A stretch of 64,000 bases of DNA from JACVRW01 sp963765135 (GCA_963765135.1 CAVXUX010000008.1:186001-250000), one strand, 5' to 3'; shown: positions 19,451 through 30,535, counted from the stretch's first letter. The notes: generated from the sequence alone by a model not told the origin. Numbers and translations are program-made.

Positions 19451-21748
19451 ATGGGTCGTCGGGTTTCTCTGTTCGCGCTGGTCATCGCGGCTGTCGCCGC
19501 CTGCGTGCTCGCCTCGTGGCCGGCGCAAGCCGCCAAGAAGCGCGCCGGCGGCCAGGACATCGAGCGCCGCATCGACTCGCTGCTGAGCCGCATGACGCTC
19601 GAGGAGAAGCTCAACCAGCTCACGCTGCTCTCCGACGGGCAGATGAAGGACAACCCGGCGGAGGCGCGCAAGCCGGTCGGCGCGATCTTCAGCGAGACCG
19701 ACCCCGCGCTGATCGACAAGTACCAGCACGACGCCGTCGAGCACTCGCGGCTGGGCATCCCGATCCTGTTCGCGTTCGACACGATCCACGGCTTCCGGAC
19801 GGTCTTCCCGATCCCGCTCGCCACCGCCAGCAGCTTCGACGCGAGCCTGGCCCGGGCCGACCACCGCATCGGCGCGTTCGAGTCCGCGGCCGTCGGGCTC
19901 AAGCAGATCTACAGCCCGATGGTCGACCTCTCCCACGAGCCGCGCTGGGGCCGCATCGCCGAGGCCGCGGGCGAGGACCCGTTCCTGAACTCCGCGATGG
20001 CCGCCGCGCGCGTGAAGGGCGCCCAGGGCAACGACTACAGCGCGCCCGACAAGGTCGTGACCAGCGTCAAGCACTACGCGGCGTATGGCGAGCCGGACGC
20101 CGGGCGCGACTACAACACGACCGACATGTCGCTGCAGCGGCTCTGGAACTTCTACCTGCCGCCGTTCAAGGCGGCGGTCGACGCCGGCTCCGACACGCTG
20201 ATGTGCTCGTTCAACGCGATCAACGGCGTGCCGGGCTGCGCGAACCGCTACACCGAGACCAAGATCCTCAAGCAGCGCTGGGGCTTCGACGGCTTCATCG
20301 AGAGCGACTACACGGCGGTGGCCGAGCTGCGCGCCTGCCCGGGCGAGAACCCGGCCGGCGGGCCCTGCGGCCACGGGGTCGCCGACGACGGCAAGGAGGC
20401 GGCGCGCCTCGCCCTCAACGCGGGCACCGACTCCGAGATGGTCTCGACCAACTACCGCGACTTCGGCAAGCAGCTGGTGGCGAGCGGTCAGGTGTCGATG
20501 AAGCGCATCGACGACGCCGTCCGCCGCATCCTGCGCGTGAAGTTCCGCGCCGGGCTGTTCGAGCACCCCTACGTCGACGTGGCCGCCGCGCCCGGCAAGC
20601 AGCTGCTGCCGAAGAACCGCGCGGCTGCCCGCAAGGCGGCCGGACGGTCGACGGTGCTGCTGAAGAACGACGGCCCCGTGCTGCCGCTCGACCCGAGCAA
20701 GTCGACCGCGATCATCGGCCCGCTCGGCGACAGCGGGCACGACATGCTCGGCCCCTGGTGGGGCAGGGGCGACGACGCCGACGCCGTGTCGCTGTTCGCC
20801 GGCATGAAGGCCAAGAACGCGAACACGACGTTCACGCCGGGCTGCACGATCAGCAACAACGAGCTGTACGACCCAGACAACGAGTGCGCCTCCGACGCCG
20901 GCTTCCCGGCAGCGGTCGCCGCCGCCCAGGCCGCGGATCAGGTCGTGCTGGCGCTGGGCGAGACGCGCGAGATGAGCGGCGAGGCCGAGTCGCGCTCGAT
21001 GCTCGACCTCCCGGGCAAGCAGGAGGAGCTGATCGAGGCGATCAAGGCGACCGGCAAGCCGTTCGCGGTGGTGCTGTTCAACGGGCGCCCGCTGGCGATC
21101 GAGAAGGCCGTCGCCGACTCTCCCGCGGTCCTCGAGGCCTGGTTCGGTGGCGTCGAGGCCGGCAACGCGGTGGCCGACGTGCTCTACGGCAACGTCAACC
21201 CGGGCGGCAAGCTCCCGGTCAGCTTCCCGCGCAACGAGGGCCAGGTGCCGATCTACTACAACCACAAGCCGACCGGCCGCCCGTGCGACGTCGGCTCGAG
21301 GTACAACTCGCGCCACCGCGACATCCGCAGCTGCCTGCCGCTCTTCGAGTTCGGCTACGGGCTCAGCTACACGACGTTCCAGATCTCTGGGGCGAAGCTG
21401 AGCGGCACCACGATGGACGCCCGGCACGGGAGCATCAAGGTCAGCGCCCAGGTGACCAACACCGGCACGCGCGCCGGCGACGAGGTGGCCCAGCTCTACA
21501 TCAACGACCCGGTGGCGAGCATCTCGCAGCCGGTGCGACGCTTGCGCGGCTTCGAGCGCGTGACGCTGCAGCCGGGGCAGACGAAGACGGTCTCCTGGAC
21601 GCTCGACCGCGACGACGTCGGCTTCTACGACAACAGCGGTCGCTTCGTCGTCGAGAACGGGCGCATCAACGTCTGGGTGGGCGACAGCTCAGCGGTCACC
21701 GCCGACAAGCAGACGTTCACGGTGACCGGCGGCCGACCCGCCCCCTAG
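19451..21748 (+). CDS. bglX: Secreted glycoside hydrolase family 3 beta-glucosidase (BglX-like)
   Basis: 765 residues from ATG 19451 with an AGGGAGGAAG site. The signal peptide ends WPAQA. KHYA (207-210) and GFDGFIESDY give the nucleophile Asp286; the second domain holds ALGETREMSGEAESR with the acid/base Glu region; a C-terminal fibronectin-III-like domain contains RRLRGFERVTLQPGQTK. The layout matches BglX, which releases glucose from beta-linked oligosaccharides outside the membrane. It is a single-gene unit, and its stop overlaps the convergent oxidoreductase gene. Confidence 0.93.
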   Translation: MGRRVSLFALVIAAVAACVLASWPAQAAKKRAGGQDIERRIDSLLSRMTLEEKLNQLTLLSDGQMKDNPAEARKPVGAIFSETDPALIDKYQHDAVEHSRLGIPILFAFDTIHGFRTVFPIPLATASSFDASLARADHRIGAFESAAVGLKQIYSPMVDLSHEPRWGRIAEAAGEDPFLNSAMAAARVKGAQGNDYSAPDKVVTSVKHYAAYGEPDAGRDYNTTDMSLQRLWNFYLPPFKAAVDAGSDTLMCSFNAINGVPGCANRYTETKILKQRWGFDGFIESDYTAVAELRACPGENPAGGPCGHGVADDGKEAARLALNAGTDSEMVSTNYRDFGKQLVASGQVSMKRIDDAVRRILRVKFRAGLFEHPYVDVAAAPGKQLLPKNRAAARKAAGRSTVLLKNDGPVLPLDPSKSTAIIGPLGDSGHDMLGPWWGRGDDADAVSLFAGMKAKNANTTFTPGCTISNNELYDPDNECASDAGFPAAVAAAQAADQVVLALGETREMSGEAESRSMLDLPGKQEELIEAIKATGKPFAVVLFNGRPLAIEKAVADSPAVLEAWFGGVEAGNAVADVLYGNVNPGGKLPVSFPRNEGQVPIYYNHKPTGRPCDVGSRYNSRHRDIRSCLPLFEFGYGLSYTTFQISGAKLSGTTMDARHGSIKVSAQVTNTGTRAGDEVAQLYINDPVASISQPVRRLRGFERVTLQPGQTKTVSWTLDRDDVGFYDNSGRFVVENGRINVWVGDSSAVTADKQTFTVTGGRPAP

Positions 21749-23127
21749 CCGCTGGGCGGGATGTTGGTGTTGCTCCGGAACACGTTGTCCGGGTCGTACT
21801 TGTCCTTGACCGCCACGAGCCGCGCGTAGTTCTCCGACCCGAAGCCCGCCTCGACCGCACCCGCGCTCGGATCGGCGACGAAGTTGACGTAGACGCCCTT
21901 CTCGGCGAACTCCGCCATCGCGGCGTCGAAGTCGCGGGTCCACTCGACGCAGCGCTCCGACTCGCCCGGGTCCTCCCACTGCGCGAGCACGTGGTAGTCC
22001 CACTTGGCGCCGCGGTACGACAGCGGCGAGTCGGCCTGGTCGGCGCGGGCGAAGGCACCGCCGAGCGGCAACATCAGGCAGGCGGTGAACGGGGTCGCCG
22101 GCTGCGACGCGCGGCGCACGAACGTGTCCACGGCCTCGTCGCTCAGCTCGCCCAGGAACCCGGCCTTCCAGTACTGATGGCGGCCGGGCGGGTTGCCCGG
22201 GGCGATCAGGCCCTGCACGACGGTGTACGGCATCGGCCCGACCATCTCCAGCGCCGGCGACCACTCGCGCAGCGGGGCGAAGGCGCGCTCGCCGGCGTCC
22301 GGCGGACCCACGTAACAGGCGATCACGGCCAGCACCGGCTTGCCGCGCACCTCCTCGGGGACGAACTCCTCTGGCGGAGCGGAGAGGATCGCGGCGCCGC
22401 CGCAGATCTCGTCCGGGGCCTCCTCGATGAACGCGCGGTAGGCCTTGAGCCGGTCCGCGGCGGCCTCGATCGGGAAGAACATCATGCCGCCGTAGACGAG
22501 CGGGCCGACCTCGTGCAGGCGGAACTCGAAGCCCGTGACCACGCCGAAGTTGCCGCCGCCGCCCTTGAGGGCCCAGAACAGCTCCGGGTTGCGGTCTGCG
22601 TTCGCGATCACGAGCTCGCCGTCGGCGGTCACGACCTCGGCGGAGAGCAGGCTGTCGACCGTGAAGCCGTACTTGCGCTCGAGCCAGCCGCTGCCGCCGC
22701 CCAGCGTGAGGCCGCCCACGCCGGTGTCGGCGAGCCGGCCCCCGGTCACGGCCAGCCCGAAGGCCTGCGTCTCGCGGTCGAGCTCGCCCCAGTTGGCGCC
22801 GCCACCGCACCACGCGGTGCGCTGCTCGGGGTCGACCCGGACCCTGTTCATCGGCCGCATGTCGATCATCAGGCCGCCGTCGACGACGGCGTGGCCGGCG
22901 ACCGAATGGCCGCCGCCCCTGACCGAGACCGCCAGGCCCTGCTCGCGCGCGAAGCCGATCGCGGCGATCACGTCCGCGACGCCCGTGCAGCGGGCGATCA
23001 GCGCGGGACGCCGATCGATCGACGCGTTGAAGACCGTCCGCGACTCGTCATAGCCGGGATCGCCGTCGCGTAGGAGATCGCCGCCGAAGCCTTCCAGGGC
23101 GGCCGTGTCGATTGTTGGTTGCGCCAT
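21745..23127 (-). CDS. FAD-binding oxidoreductase (berberine-bridge-enzyme-like)
   Basis: 460 residues. The PCMH-type FAD domain has VRGGGHSVAGH with His74 as the expected covalent FAD attachment, and GVGGLTLGGGSGWLERKYG. Bicovalent members carry a Cys just before that glycine-rich stretch; here it reads RLADTGVGG, so only the His link is likely. The C-terminal BBE motif is YDPDNVFRSNTNI. Such enzymes oxidise sugars, alcohols or alkaloid-like substrates and make H2O2 or pass electrons on. It lies 17 bp behind a paralogue in the same direction. Confidence 0.9.
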   Translation of the reverse strand: MAQPTIDTAALEGFGGDLLRDGDPGYDESRTVFNASIDRRPALIARCTGVADVIAAIGFAREQGLAVSVRGGGHSVAGHAVVDGGLMIDMRPMNRVRVDPEQRTAWCGGGANWGELDRETQAFGLAVTGGRLADTGVGGLTLGGGSGWLERKYGFTVDSLLSAEVVTADGELVIANADRNPELFWALKGGGGNFGVVTGFEFRLHEVGPLVYGGMMFFPIEAAADRLKAYRAFIEEAPDEICGGAAILSAPPEEFVPEEVRGKPVLAVIACYVGPPDAGERAFAPLREWSPALEMVGPMPYTVVQGLIAPGNPPGRHQYWKAGFLGELSDEAVDTFVRRASQPATPFTACLMLPLGGAFARADQADSPLSYRGAKWDYHVLAQWEDPGESERCVEWTRDFDAAMAEFAEKGVYVNFVADPSAGAVEAGFGSENYARLVAVKDKYDPDNVFRSNTNIPPSG

Positions 23128-23144
23128 GGGCGGACTCTATGCCG

Positions 23145-24500
23145 CTACGCCGGCACGATGTTCTGGTTGAGCCGGAAGACGTTGTCGGGGTCGTACTGCG
23201 CCTTGACCTGGCTGAGCCGATCCCACGTCGCCTCGGGATAGGCGGCGCGGATGCGGTCCTCCCCCTCGTCGGCGAGGAAGCCCACGTAGGCGCCCGCTTC
23301 GCCCTTCGTGACCTCCGCCAGCAGGCCGGCCACCCAGGCCTCGTGCTGGGACAGCTCGTCTGCGCTCGGCACGAGCACGGCGACGTTGACCATGATGCGC
23401 TTGTCGCGGTGAGCGAACGCCGTCGCGTCGCTCGGCACGCGCGCCATCGCGCCGCCGAGCACGCGGATCTGCGTGACCGCCATCATCGCCGTGGACGCCT
23501 GGATGCGCTCGAGGATCGTTTCGGCGAGCTGGCGATCGACGCCGTCGGCGAAGCCCGTGCGCGCGAACGCGATCGGGCGGTAGTCCGGCTCCTCCGGACC
23601 ATAGATCTCGGGGTACGGGATCGGCCGAACGAGGTCCGCGATCGGCTCGGCGAGCGCGCGGAACGGCGCGAACACGCCGTCGGCCTCCTCCACCGGGCCG
23701 GAGTAGGCCATCAGGCCCATCACCACGGGCTTACCGTGGTACTCCTCCGGCAAGAACGGCATCGGCGGCCCTGGCATGACGTTGAGGATCGTCGAGAGCT
23801 CCTCGGGCGCCGCCGCGGCCGCGGCAGTGGCGCCGGCGATCACGTCCGGCGTCGCCGGCAGGAACAGCGGCCCGCCCACGATCGTGCCGACCTCGTGCAG
23901 GCGGAACTGGAAGCGCGTCGCGACGCCGAAGTTGCCGCCGCCGCCGCGCAGGGCCCAGAACAGGTCGGGGTGCGACTCGGCGTCCACCCGCAGCAGCTCG
24001 CCGTCCGCCGTCACGACCTCCGCCGCCAGCAGGTCGTCGACGGTCAGCCCGTGCTTGCGCACGAGGAAGCCGATGCCGCCACCGAGCGTGATCCCGCCGA
24101 TGCCGACCGAGCCGGTGTCGCCGAAGCCGGTCGCGAGCCCGTGCTCGCCGGCGGCGGTCGTGTACTCGCCGGCGGTCAGCCCGGCCTCGGCCCAGGCGGT
24201 ACGCCCCTCGACGTCGATGTCGAGCGCGCGCATGTCCGCCAGGTCGAGCACCACCCCGCCCTCGGATACGCCATGACCCGCGGAGCTGTGACCGCCGCTG
24301 CGCACGGCCAGCTCCAGCCCGCGCTCGCGGGCGAGCGCGATCGTGTGCGCCACGTCGTCGGCGTCGGCCGCGCGCACGATCAGCGCGGGACGGCGGTCGA
24401 TCGCGCCCAGGAAGACCTGGCGCGCCTCGTCGTAGTCGGAGTCGTCCGGGCCGATCACGCGGCCCTTGAATTCGTCGGCAAGCTGGGGCGTAGAGAGCAT
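23145..24500 (-). CDS. FAD-binding oxidoreductase (berberine-bridge-enzyme-like), paralogue of the next gene
   Basis: 451 residues from ATG 24500. VRSGGHSSAGHG gives His71 for FAD; GSVGIGGITLGGGIGFLVRKHG follows, also without the second attachment Cys; the C-terminus is YDPDNVFRLNQNI. It shares the whole domain plan and many motifs with the 21745-23127 protein, so the two arose by tandem duplication. Its start is 34 bp from a perfect 20-bp palindrome shared with the divergent dehydratase operon. Confidence 0.9.
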   Translation of the reverse strand: MLSTPQLADEFKGRVIGPDDSDYDEARQVFLGAIDRRPALIVRAADADDVAHTIALARERGLELAVRSGGHSSAGHGVSEGGVVLDLADMRALDIDVEGRTAWAEAGLTAGEYTTAAGEHGLATGFGDTGSVGIGGITLGGGIGFLVRKHGLTVDDLLAAEVVTADGELLRVDAESHPDLFWALRGGGGNFGVATRFQFRLHEVGTIVGGPLFLPATPDVIAGATAAAAAAPEELSTILNVMPGPPMPFLPEEYHGKPVVMGLMAYSGPVEEADGVFAPFRALAEPIADLVRPIPYPEIYGPEEPDYRPIAFARTGFADGVDRQLAETILERIQASTAMMAVTQIRVLGGAMARVPSDATAFAHRDKRIMVNVAVLVPSADELSQHEAWVAGLLAEVTKGEAGAYVGFLADEGEDRIRAAYPEATWDRLSQVKAQYDPDNVFRLNQNIVPA

Positions 24501-24533
24501 GTGCCGCAGGGTTGCAGCCCACCTCGGCAAGCC

Positions 24534-24553
24534 CAGTACGGGTACCCGTACTG
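24534..24553. promoter_or_regulatory. Perfect 20-bp palindrome between divergent operons
   Basis: CAGTACGGGTACCCGTACTG reads the same on both strands. It lies between the start of the flavin oxidoreductase (24500, minus) and the GTG of the dehydratase (24569, plus), so one dimeric regulator could control both. No regulator gene is adjacent. A weak -10-like TTAGGGT follows on the plus side, leaving a very short leader. Confidence 0.7.
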
Positions 24554-24568
24554 ATTAGGGTTGTTGGC

Positions 24569-26249
<1,681 letters not shown>

Positions 26250-26250
26250 A

Positions 26251-26994
26251 GTGGCGCCGATGGCCGCCGCCGAGCGCTTCAGTGGCAAGCGCGCCCTCGT
26301 GACGGGCGCCGGGTCGGGCATCGGTGAGGCGGTGGCGCGCGGCCTGCACGCCGAGGGCGCCGAGGTGCTCCTGGCGGACGTCCGTGCGGAGCCGGTCGAG
26401 GCCATCGCCGCGGAGCTGGGCGAGCGGGCGACACCGGTGACGCTGGACGTGCGCGACGAGCAGGCCGTGCGGCGCGTGACCGCAGACCTGGACGTGCTCG
26501 CCAACGTCGCCGGGATCGGCTCGACCACGACCGCGCCGGAGACCGCCCTGGACACCTGGGAGGACGTGTTCGCGGTCAACGCCCGCGGGACGTTCCTGTG
26601 CTGCAAGCACGCGATCCCCGCGATGGTCGCGCGCGGCGGCGGCGCGATCGTGAACATGGGGTCGGTCGCGGGGCTCGTCGGGCTGCGCAACCGAGCCGCC
26701 TACTGCGCGTCCAAGGGCGCGGTGATCGCGCTCACGCGCGCGCTCGCGATCGATCACGTCGCGGACGGGGTGCGCGTGAACGCCGTCTGCCCGGGAACGG
26801 TCGACTCGCCCTGGGTGCGCCGGCTCGTCGACGACGTCGGCGAGTCGCTCGACGCGCTGCGGGCGCGGCAGCCGATGGGCCGCCTCGGCACACCCGACGA
26901 GATCGCCATGGCCGTCCTCTACCTGGCATCCGACGACGCGGCGTTCGTGACCGGCACCGCGTTCGTAATCGACGGCGGCCTCACCGCGGCCTGA
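26251..26994 (+). CDS. SDR family NAD(P)-dependent oxidoreductase
   Basis: 247 residues. GTG 26251 has GAGG six bases upstream and is preferred to ATG 26260. VTGAGSGIGEAV binds the cofactor, NVAG follows, and the catalytic triad is Ser138 (MGSVAG), Tyr151 and Lys155 (YCASK). The end DDAAFVTGTAFVIDGGLTAA is typical of classical SDRs. It starts one base after the dehydratase stop, in an operon with a glucose-dehydrogenase-like enzyme, so a sugar or sugar-acid substrate is likely. Confidence 0.92.
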   Translation: MAPMAAAERFSGKRALVTGAGSGIGEAVARGLHAEGAEVLLADVRAEPVEAIAAELGERATPVTLDVRDEQAVRRVTADLDVLANVAGIGSTTTAPETALDTWEDVFAVNARGTFLCCKHAIPAMVARGGGAIVNMGSVAGLVGLRNRAAYCASKGAVIALTRALAIDHVADGVRVNAVCPGTVDSPWVRRLVDDVGESLDALRARQPMGRLGTPDEIAMAVLYLASDDAAFVTGTAFVIDGGLTAA

Positions 26995-26996
26995 GC

Positions 26997-28055
26997 GTGC
27001 AGGCCCTCGTCACCACTCCCGGCCGCCCCCACAGCACCGCCGTCGCCGAGGTGTCGGACCCGCGGCCCGGCCCGCGCGAGGTGCTCCTGAGGACGCTGGA
27101 GGTCGGCGTCTGCGGCACCGATCGCGAGATCTCCGAAGGCTCCTTCGGGGTCGCGCCCGACGACAGCGACCGGCTCGTGCTGGGCCACGAGCTGCTCGGC
27201 GTGGTCGAGCGCGACGGTCACGGGTTCGCCCGCGGTGACCTGGTGGCCGCAACGGTGCGCCGCTCCTGCGGCCAGTGCGCCGCCTGCGGAGAGGGCTCGC
27301 CAGACGCGTGCCACACGGGCGCCTACTCCGAGCGCGGCATAACCCGGCTGGACGGCTTCGCGAGCGACCTGGTCGCGGAGTCGGCGGAGCACCTCGTGGC
27401 CGTCCCGGGATCGCTCGGCCGCCTCGGCGTGCTCGCGGAGCCCGGCTCGGTCTGCGCGCGGGCGATTCGCCACGCGCGCGCCGTCGGAGAGCGCCAGCCG
27501 TGGCGCACCGAGCGCGCACTGGTCGTCGGCACCGGCGCCATCGGGATGCTGTCGACGGTCTTCCTGCGCCTCGACGGCTTGGAGGTCTGGACGGCGGGCC
27601 GCTCGGCGGCGCCCAACCCCAAGGCGGAGCTGGTCGAGGCCTGCGGCGCGCGCTACCTGTCCACGGGCGGCGCGCGGCTCGCCGAGCTCGCGGGCGAATC
27701 CGATGGCTTCGACGTGGTGATCGAGGCGACCGGGGACTCCCAGGTGATGCTCGACACGCTCACGCTCCTGCGCCGCAACGGAGTGGCGTGCCTGCTCGGC
27801 GTCGACGGGCGCGCGCGCGAGGTGACGCTGGACGGCCGGGTGCTCGGGGTCGACGCGATCCTGCAGAACCGCGCGCTGATCGGCAGCGTCAACGCACACG
27901 CGCGCGACTGGGAGGCGGCCGTCGGGCAGCTCGACCGGGCGCGCGAGCGCTGGGGCGAGGCGCTGGAGGCATTCGTCGGCCTGCGCGTGCCGGTGGATCG
28001 CTTCGCGGAGGCGTTCGAGTTCGGCGGCGTGAAGGCTACGTTGCGCTTCGACTGA
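26997..28055 (+). CDS. Zinc-dependent glucose 1-dehydrogenase-like MDR enzyme
   Basis: 352 residues from GTG 26997. GVCGTD (Cys39) and GHE (His64-Glu65) form the catalytic zinc site; Cys91, Cys94, Cys97 and Cys105 bind structural zinc. VVGTGAIGMLST is the nucleotide fold. The region after it resembles the Glu_dehyd_C family of archaeal glucose dehydrogenases. With an IlvD/Edd dehydratase upstream this suggests a non-phosphorylative Entner-Doudoroff-like route (aldose to aldonate to 2-keto-3-deoxyaldonate). The 3' end overlaps the convergent cupin gene by 20 bp. Confidence 0.87.
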   Translation: MQALVTTPGRPHSTAVAEVSDPRPGPREVLLRTLEVGVCGTDREISEGSFGVAPDDSDRLVLGHELLGVVERDGHGFARGDLVAATVRRSCGQCAACGEGSPDACHTGAYSERGITRLDGFASDLVAESAEHLVAVPGSLGRLGVLAEPGSVCARAIRHARAVGERQPWRTERALVVGTGAIGMLSTVFLRLDGLEVWTAGRSAAPNPKAELVEACGARYLSTGGARLAELAGESDGFDVVIEATGDSQVMLDTLTLLRRNGVACLLGVDGRAREVTLDGRVLGVDAILQNRALIGSVNAHARDWEAAVGQLDRARERWGEALEAFVGLRVPVDRFAEAFEFGGVKATLRFD

Positions 28056-28458
28056 GGCGCTGCGCCTGGCCCGGGCTGACCTCGCGGTGATCCGGCAGGC
28101 CCTTGAGTGCCTCCTCCGCCCCGGCCGGCGCGTAGATCGCCAGCAGCGCCAGCGGCTCCCAGCCGACGTTCACCGTCGAGTGGAACGCGCCCTTCGGGAT
28201 GAACACCGCCTGGCCCGGGCCGACGCCGAACGTGTCGCTGTCGTCGACCATCTGCTCGCCGCGCCCGGCGAGGATGTAGAGGATCTCGTCGCTGTCCGGG
28301 TGGTTATGGCGCTCGTGCCCCTCGCCCGGCAGCAGCACGACGTGCATCAAGCTCATCGCGGTGCCGTCGGTGTTCTCGGTGGCCACGAGCGGCTTGATCA
28401 GGCCCCAGTCGAAGCTCATCGTGGGCAGGGACTCTGGATCGATCAGCTTGGACGCCAT
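28036..28458 (-). CDS. Cupin domain protein
   Basis: 140 residues from ATG 28458. The metal-binding motif HERHNHPDSDEILYILAG and the second cupin motif PKGAFHSTVNVG are clear; the fold is a single-domain cupin_2. It is last in a ten-gene operon of cyclitol or sugar-type enzymes, 10 bp after the TIM-barrel gene. Small cupins there often isomerise or bind sugar acids. No specific activity can be read from sequence. Confidence 0.88.
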   Translation of the reverse strand: MASKLIDPESLPTMSFDWGLIKPLVATENTDGTAMSLMHVVLLPGEGHERHNHPDSDEILYILAGRGEQMVDDSDTFGVGPGQAVFIPKGAFHSTVNVGWEPLALLAIYAPAGAEEALKGLPDHREVSPGQAQRLSRSAT

Positions 28459-28468
28459 CGTGCTCCTC

Positions 28469-29294
28469 TCATGCGTTGGCGAGCGCCTTGAAGCGGCGCA
28501 TGTTCTCGGTCATCGCGACCTCGGTTGGCAGGCGCTCCATGCTCGACGCGCCGAAGAACCCGACGACTCCCTCCGTCCGCTCGAGCACGTACTGCGCGTC
28601 CTCGGGCTCCGCCAGCGGGCCGCCGTGGCACAGCACGATCACGTCGGAGTTGACCGCGACCGCCGCGTCGCGCATCGCCTGGATGCGCTCCACGCACTCG
28701 TCGAGCGTCAGCGCGGTGTGGGCTCCGATCGTCCCCTTCGTCGTCAGGCCCATGTGCGGCACGAGTACGTCGGCGCCCGCTCGCGCCATGGCCGCGGCCG
28801 ACTCGGGGTCGAAGACGTAGGGCGCGGTCAGCAGGCCGAGCGACGCGGCCTCGCCGATCATCTCGACCTCGAGGTCGTAGCCCATGCCCGTCTCCTCGAG
28901 GTTGGCGCGGAACGTGCCGTCGATCAGGCCGACGGTCGGGAAGTTCTGCACCCCCGCGAAGCCGGCGTCGCGCACTTCGCGCAGGAAGTTCGGCATCAGC
29001 CTGAACGGATCGGTCCCGCACACGCCCGCGAGCACCGGGCGTGTCGCTCACGACCGGCAGCACCTCGCCCGCCATCTCCATGACGATGGCGTTGGCGTCG
29101 CCGTAGGGCATCAAGCCCGCGAGCGAGCCGCGCCCGGCCATCCGGTAGCGCCCCGAGTTGTAGATGATGATCAGGTCCGTGCCGCCCGCCTCGGCGCACT
29201 TGGCCGACAGCCCCGTCCCCGCCCCGGCGCCGATGATCACGCCGCCGGAGTCGAGCGTGGCGCGCAACTTCGCGCGTGCCTCGTCGCCGGTCAC
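28469..29294 (-). CDS. PEP-hydrolase-like TIM-barrel protein (matches the C-terminal half of plant Tm-1); one frameshift
   Basis: GTG 29294 overlaps the Tm-1-like stop (GTGA). The N-terminal part has GGVIIGAGAGTGLSAKCAE and DLIIIYNSGRYRMAGRGS. One extra base near 29040 shifts the frame; it resumes VLAGVCGTDPFR, then GVQNFPTVGLIDG, GLLTAPYVFDP and VLCHGGPLAEPED. This is the PEP_hydrolase-like TIM-barrel family, which also forms the second half of the tomato antiviral protein Tm-1. Bacterial function is not established. Confidence 0.85.
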
Positions 29295-30535
29295 CGCGCT
29301 CCTCCCAGGTAGGCGTCGAGCTTGTCGACCATCGCGTCGGCGAACTCCTCGTCGTTGACGTTGCGGTCCAGCTCGATCAGCTCGACCGAGGATCCCTCGA
29401 GCCCCTCGCGCAGCGCGTCGAACAGCGCCGAGTCGGCCTCGGGGTCGTGGAAGGGCTGTCCCTCGGCGTCGATCATCGACACCCCGGCCAACGGCACGAA
29501 CAGGCTGGTCGGGCCGGTGGCGGCGGCCAGCTTGCGGGCGATCCGGCGGCCCAGCTCGGCGCACTCGTCGGGCGTCGTCCTCATCAGCGTGACCGACGGG
29601 TTGTGCACGTACAGGTTGCGGTCCTCGAACTTCGGCGGGACCGTGTCGCGCGCGCCGAAGTTGACCATGTCGAGCGCCCCGAGCGAGACCACCTGCGGCA
29701 CGCCGGCGCGCCCCGCCGCCTCGAGCCGGGTCGGGCCAGCCGAGAGCACGCCGCCCACGAGGTCGTCGCAGAGCTCAGTGGTCGTCACGTCCAGCACCCC
29801 GGTCAGCAGCCCGCCCTCGACGAGCGCCTCCATCGCCTTGCCGCCGGTGCCGGTGGCGTGGAAGACGAGCACCTCGTAGCCGCGCCGCTCGAGCTCCTCG
29901 CGCGCGCGCGTCACGCACGGGGTGGTGACGCCGAACATCGTGGCCGCCACCAGCGGCCGCCCGTCCTCGACCTGGGGCGCGGGCGCGTTGACCATGCCGG
30001 CCATGGCGCCGGCGGCGTTGGCCAGGATGCGCGCCGAGATCGAGTTGAGGCCGGCCACGTCGGTGACCGACGCCATCATCGTCACGTCCACCCCGCCGAC
30101 GTAGTCGCTCGTGTCTCCGGCGGCCATCGTCGAGACCATCAGCTTGGGTACGCCCACCGGCAGCGCCTGCATCGCGGCCGTCGCGATCGCCGTGTTGCCC
30201 GACCCGCCCGCGCTCAGCACGCCATGGATGCGGCCCTCGTCGTAGAGCCGGCGCGCCAGCGCCGCCGCGGCGCCCGCCATGCCCGCGATCGCCGCGCCGC
30301 GGTCGCCGGCAGCTCGCAGGGCCTCGACGTCCACGCCGGCTTCGCCGCCGACCTGCTCGCGCGTGAAGTCCGCCTCGACGCTGGCCGGCTCGAGCGTGCC
30401 GACGTCGGCCAGCAGCACGCCCACGCCCGCGTCGCGTAGGCGCTCGCGCAGGAAGGCGAACTCGTCGCCCTTCGTGTCGAGCGTGCCCAGCAGCAGGACG
30501 GTGCGCTCGCCGTCAGCGGTAGGTGACGGATTCAC
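29291..30535 (-). CDS. Tm-1-like ATP-binding domain protein (UPF0261)
   Basis: 414 residues from GTG 30535. VLLLGTLDTKGDEFAFLRERL, LSAGGSGNTAIATAAMQALPVGVPKLMVST, FHATGTGGKAMEALVEGG and DMVNFGARDTVP are UPF0261 hallmarks. The family is the N-terminal half of plant Tm-1, which binds ATP. Here it is coupled to the TIM-barrel gene that equals the other half. It overlaps the end of the Gfo/Idh gene by 23 nt. A second family member lies at 34287-35528. Confidence 0.9.
   Translation of the reverse strand: MNPSPTADGERTVLLLGTLDTKGDEFAFLRERLRDAGVGVLLADVGTLEPASVEADFTREQVGGEAGVDVEALRAAGDRGAAIAGMAGAAAALARRLYDEGRIHGVLSAGGSGNTAIATAAMQALPVGVPKLMVSTMAAGDTSDYVGGVDVTMMASVTDVAGLNSISARILANAAGAMAGMVNAPAPQVEDGRPLVAATMFGVTTPCVTRAREELERRGYEVLVFHATGTGGKAMEALVEGGLLTGVLDVTTTELCDDLVGGVLSAGPTRLEAAGRAGVPQVVSLGALDMVNFGARDTVPPKFEDRNLYVHNPSVTLMRTTPDECAELGRRIARKLAAATGPTSLFVPLAGVSMIDAEGQPFHDPEADSALFDALREGLEGSSVELIELDRNVNDEEFADAMVDKLDAYLGGAR

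Noticed and set aside
19258..23073. A 1,271-codon open frame on the plus strand
   Set aside because: It runs across the GH3 gene in another frame and antisense to a flavin oxidoreductase; its composition is Arg/Ala/Gly-rich as expected from GC-rich shadow frames, and no motif is present.
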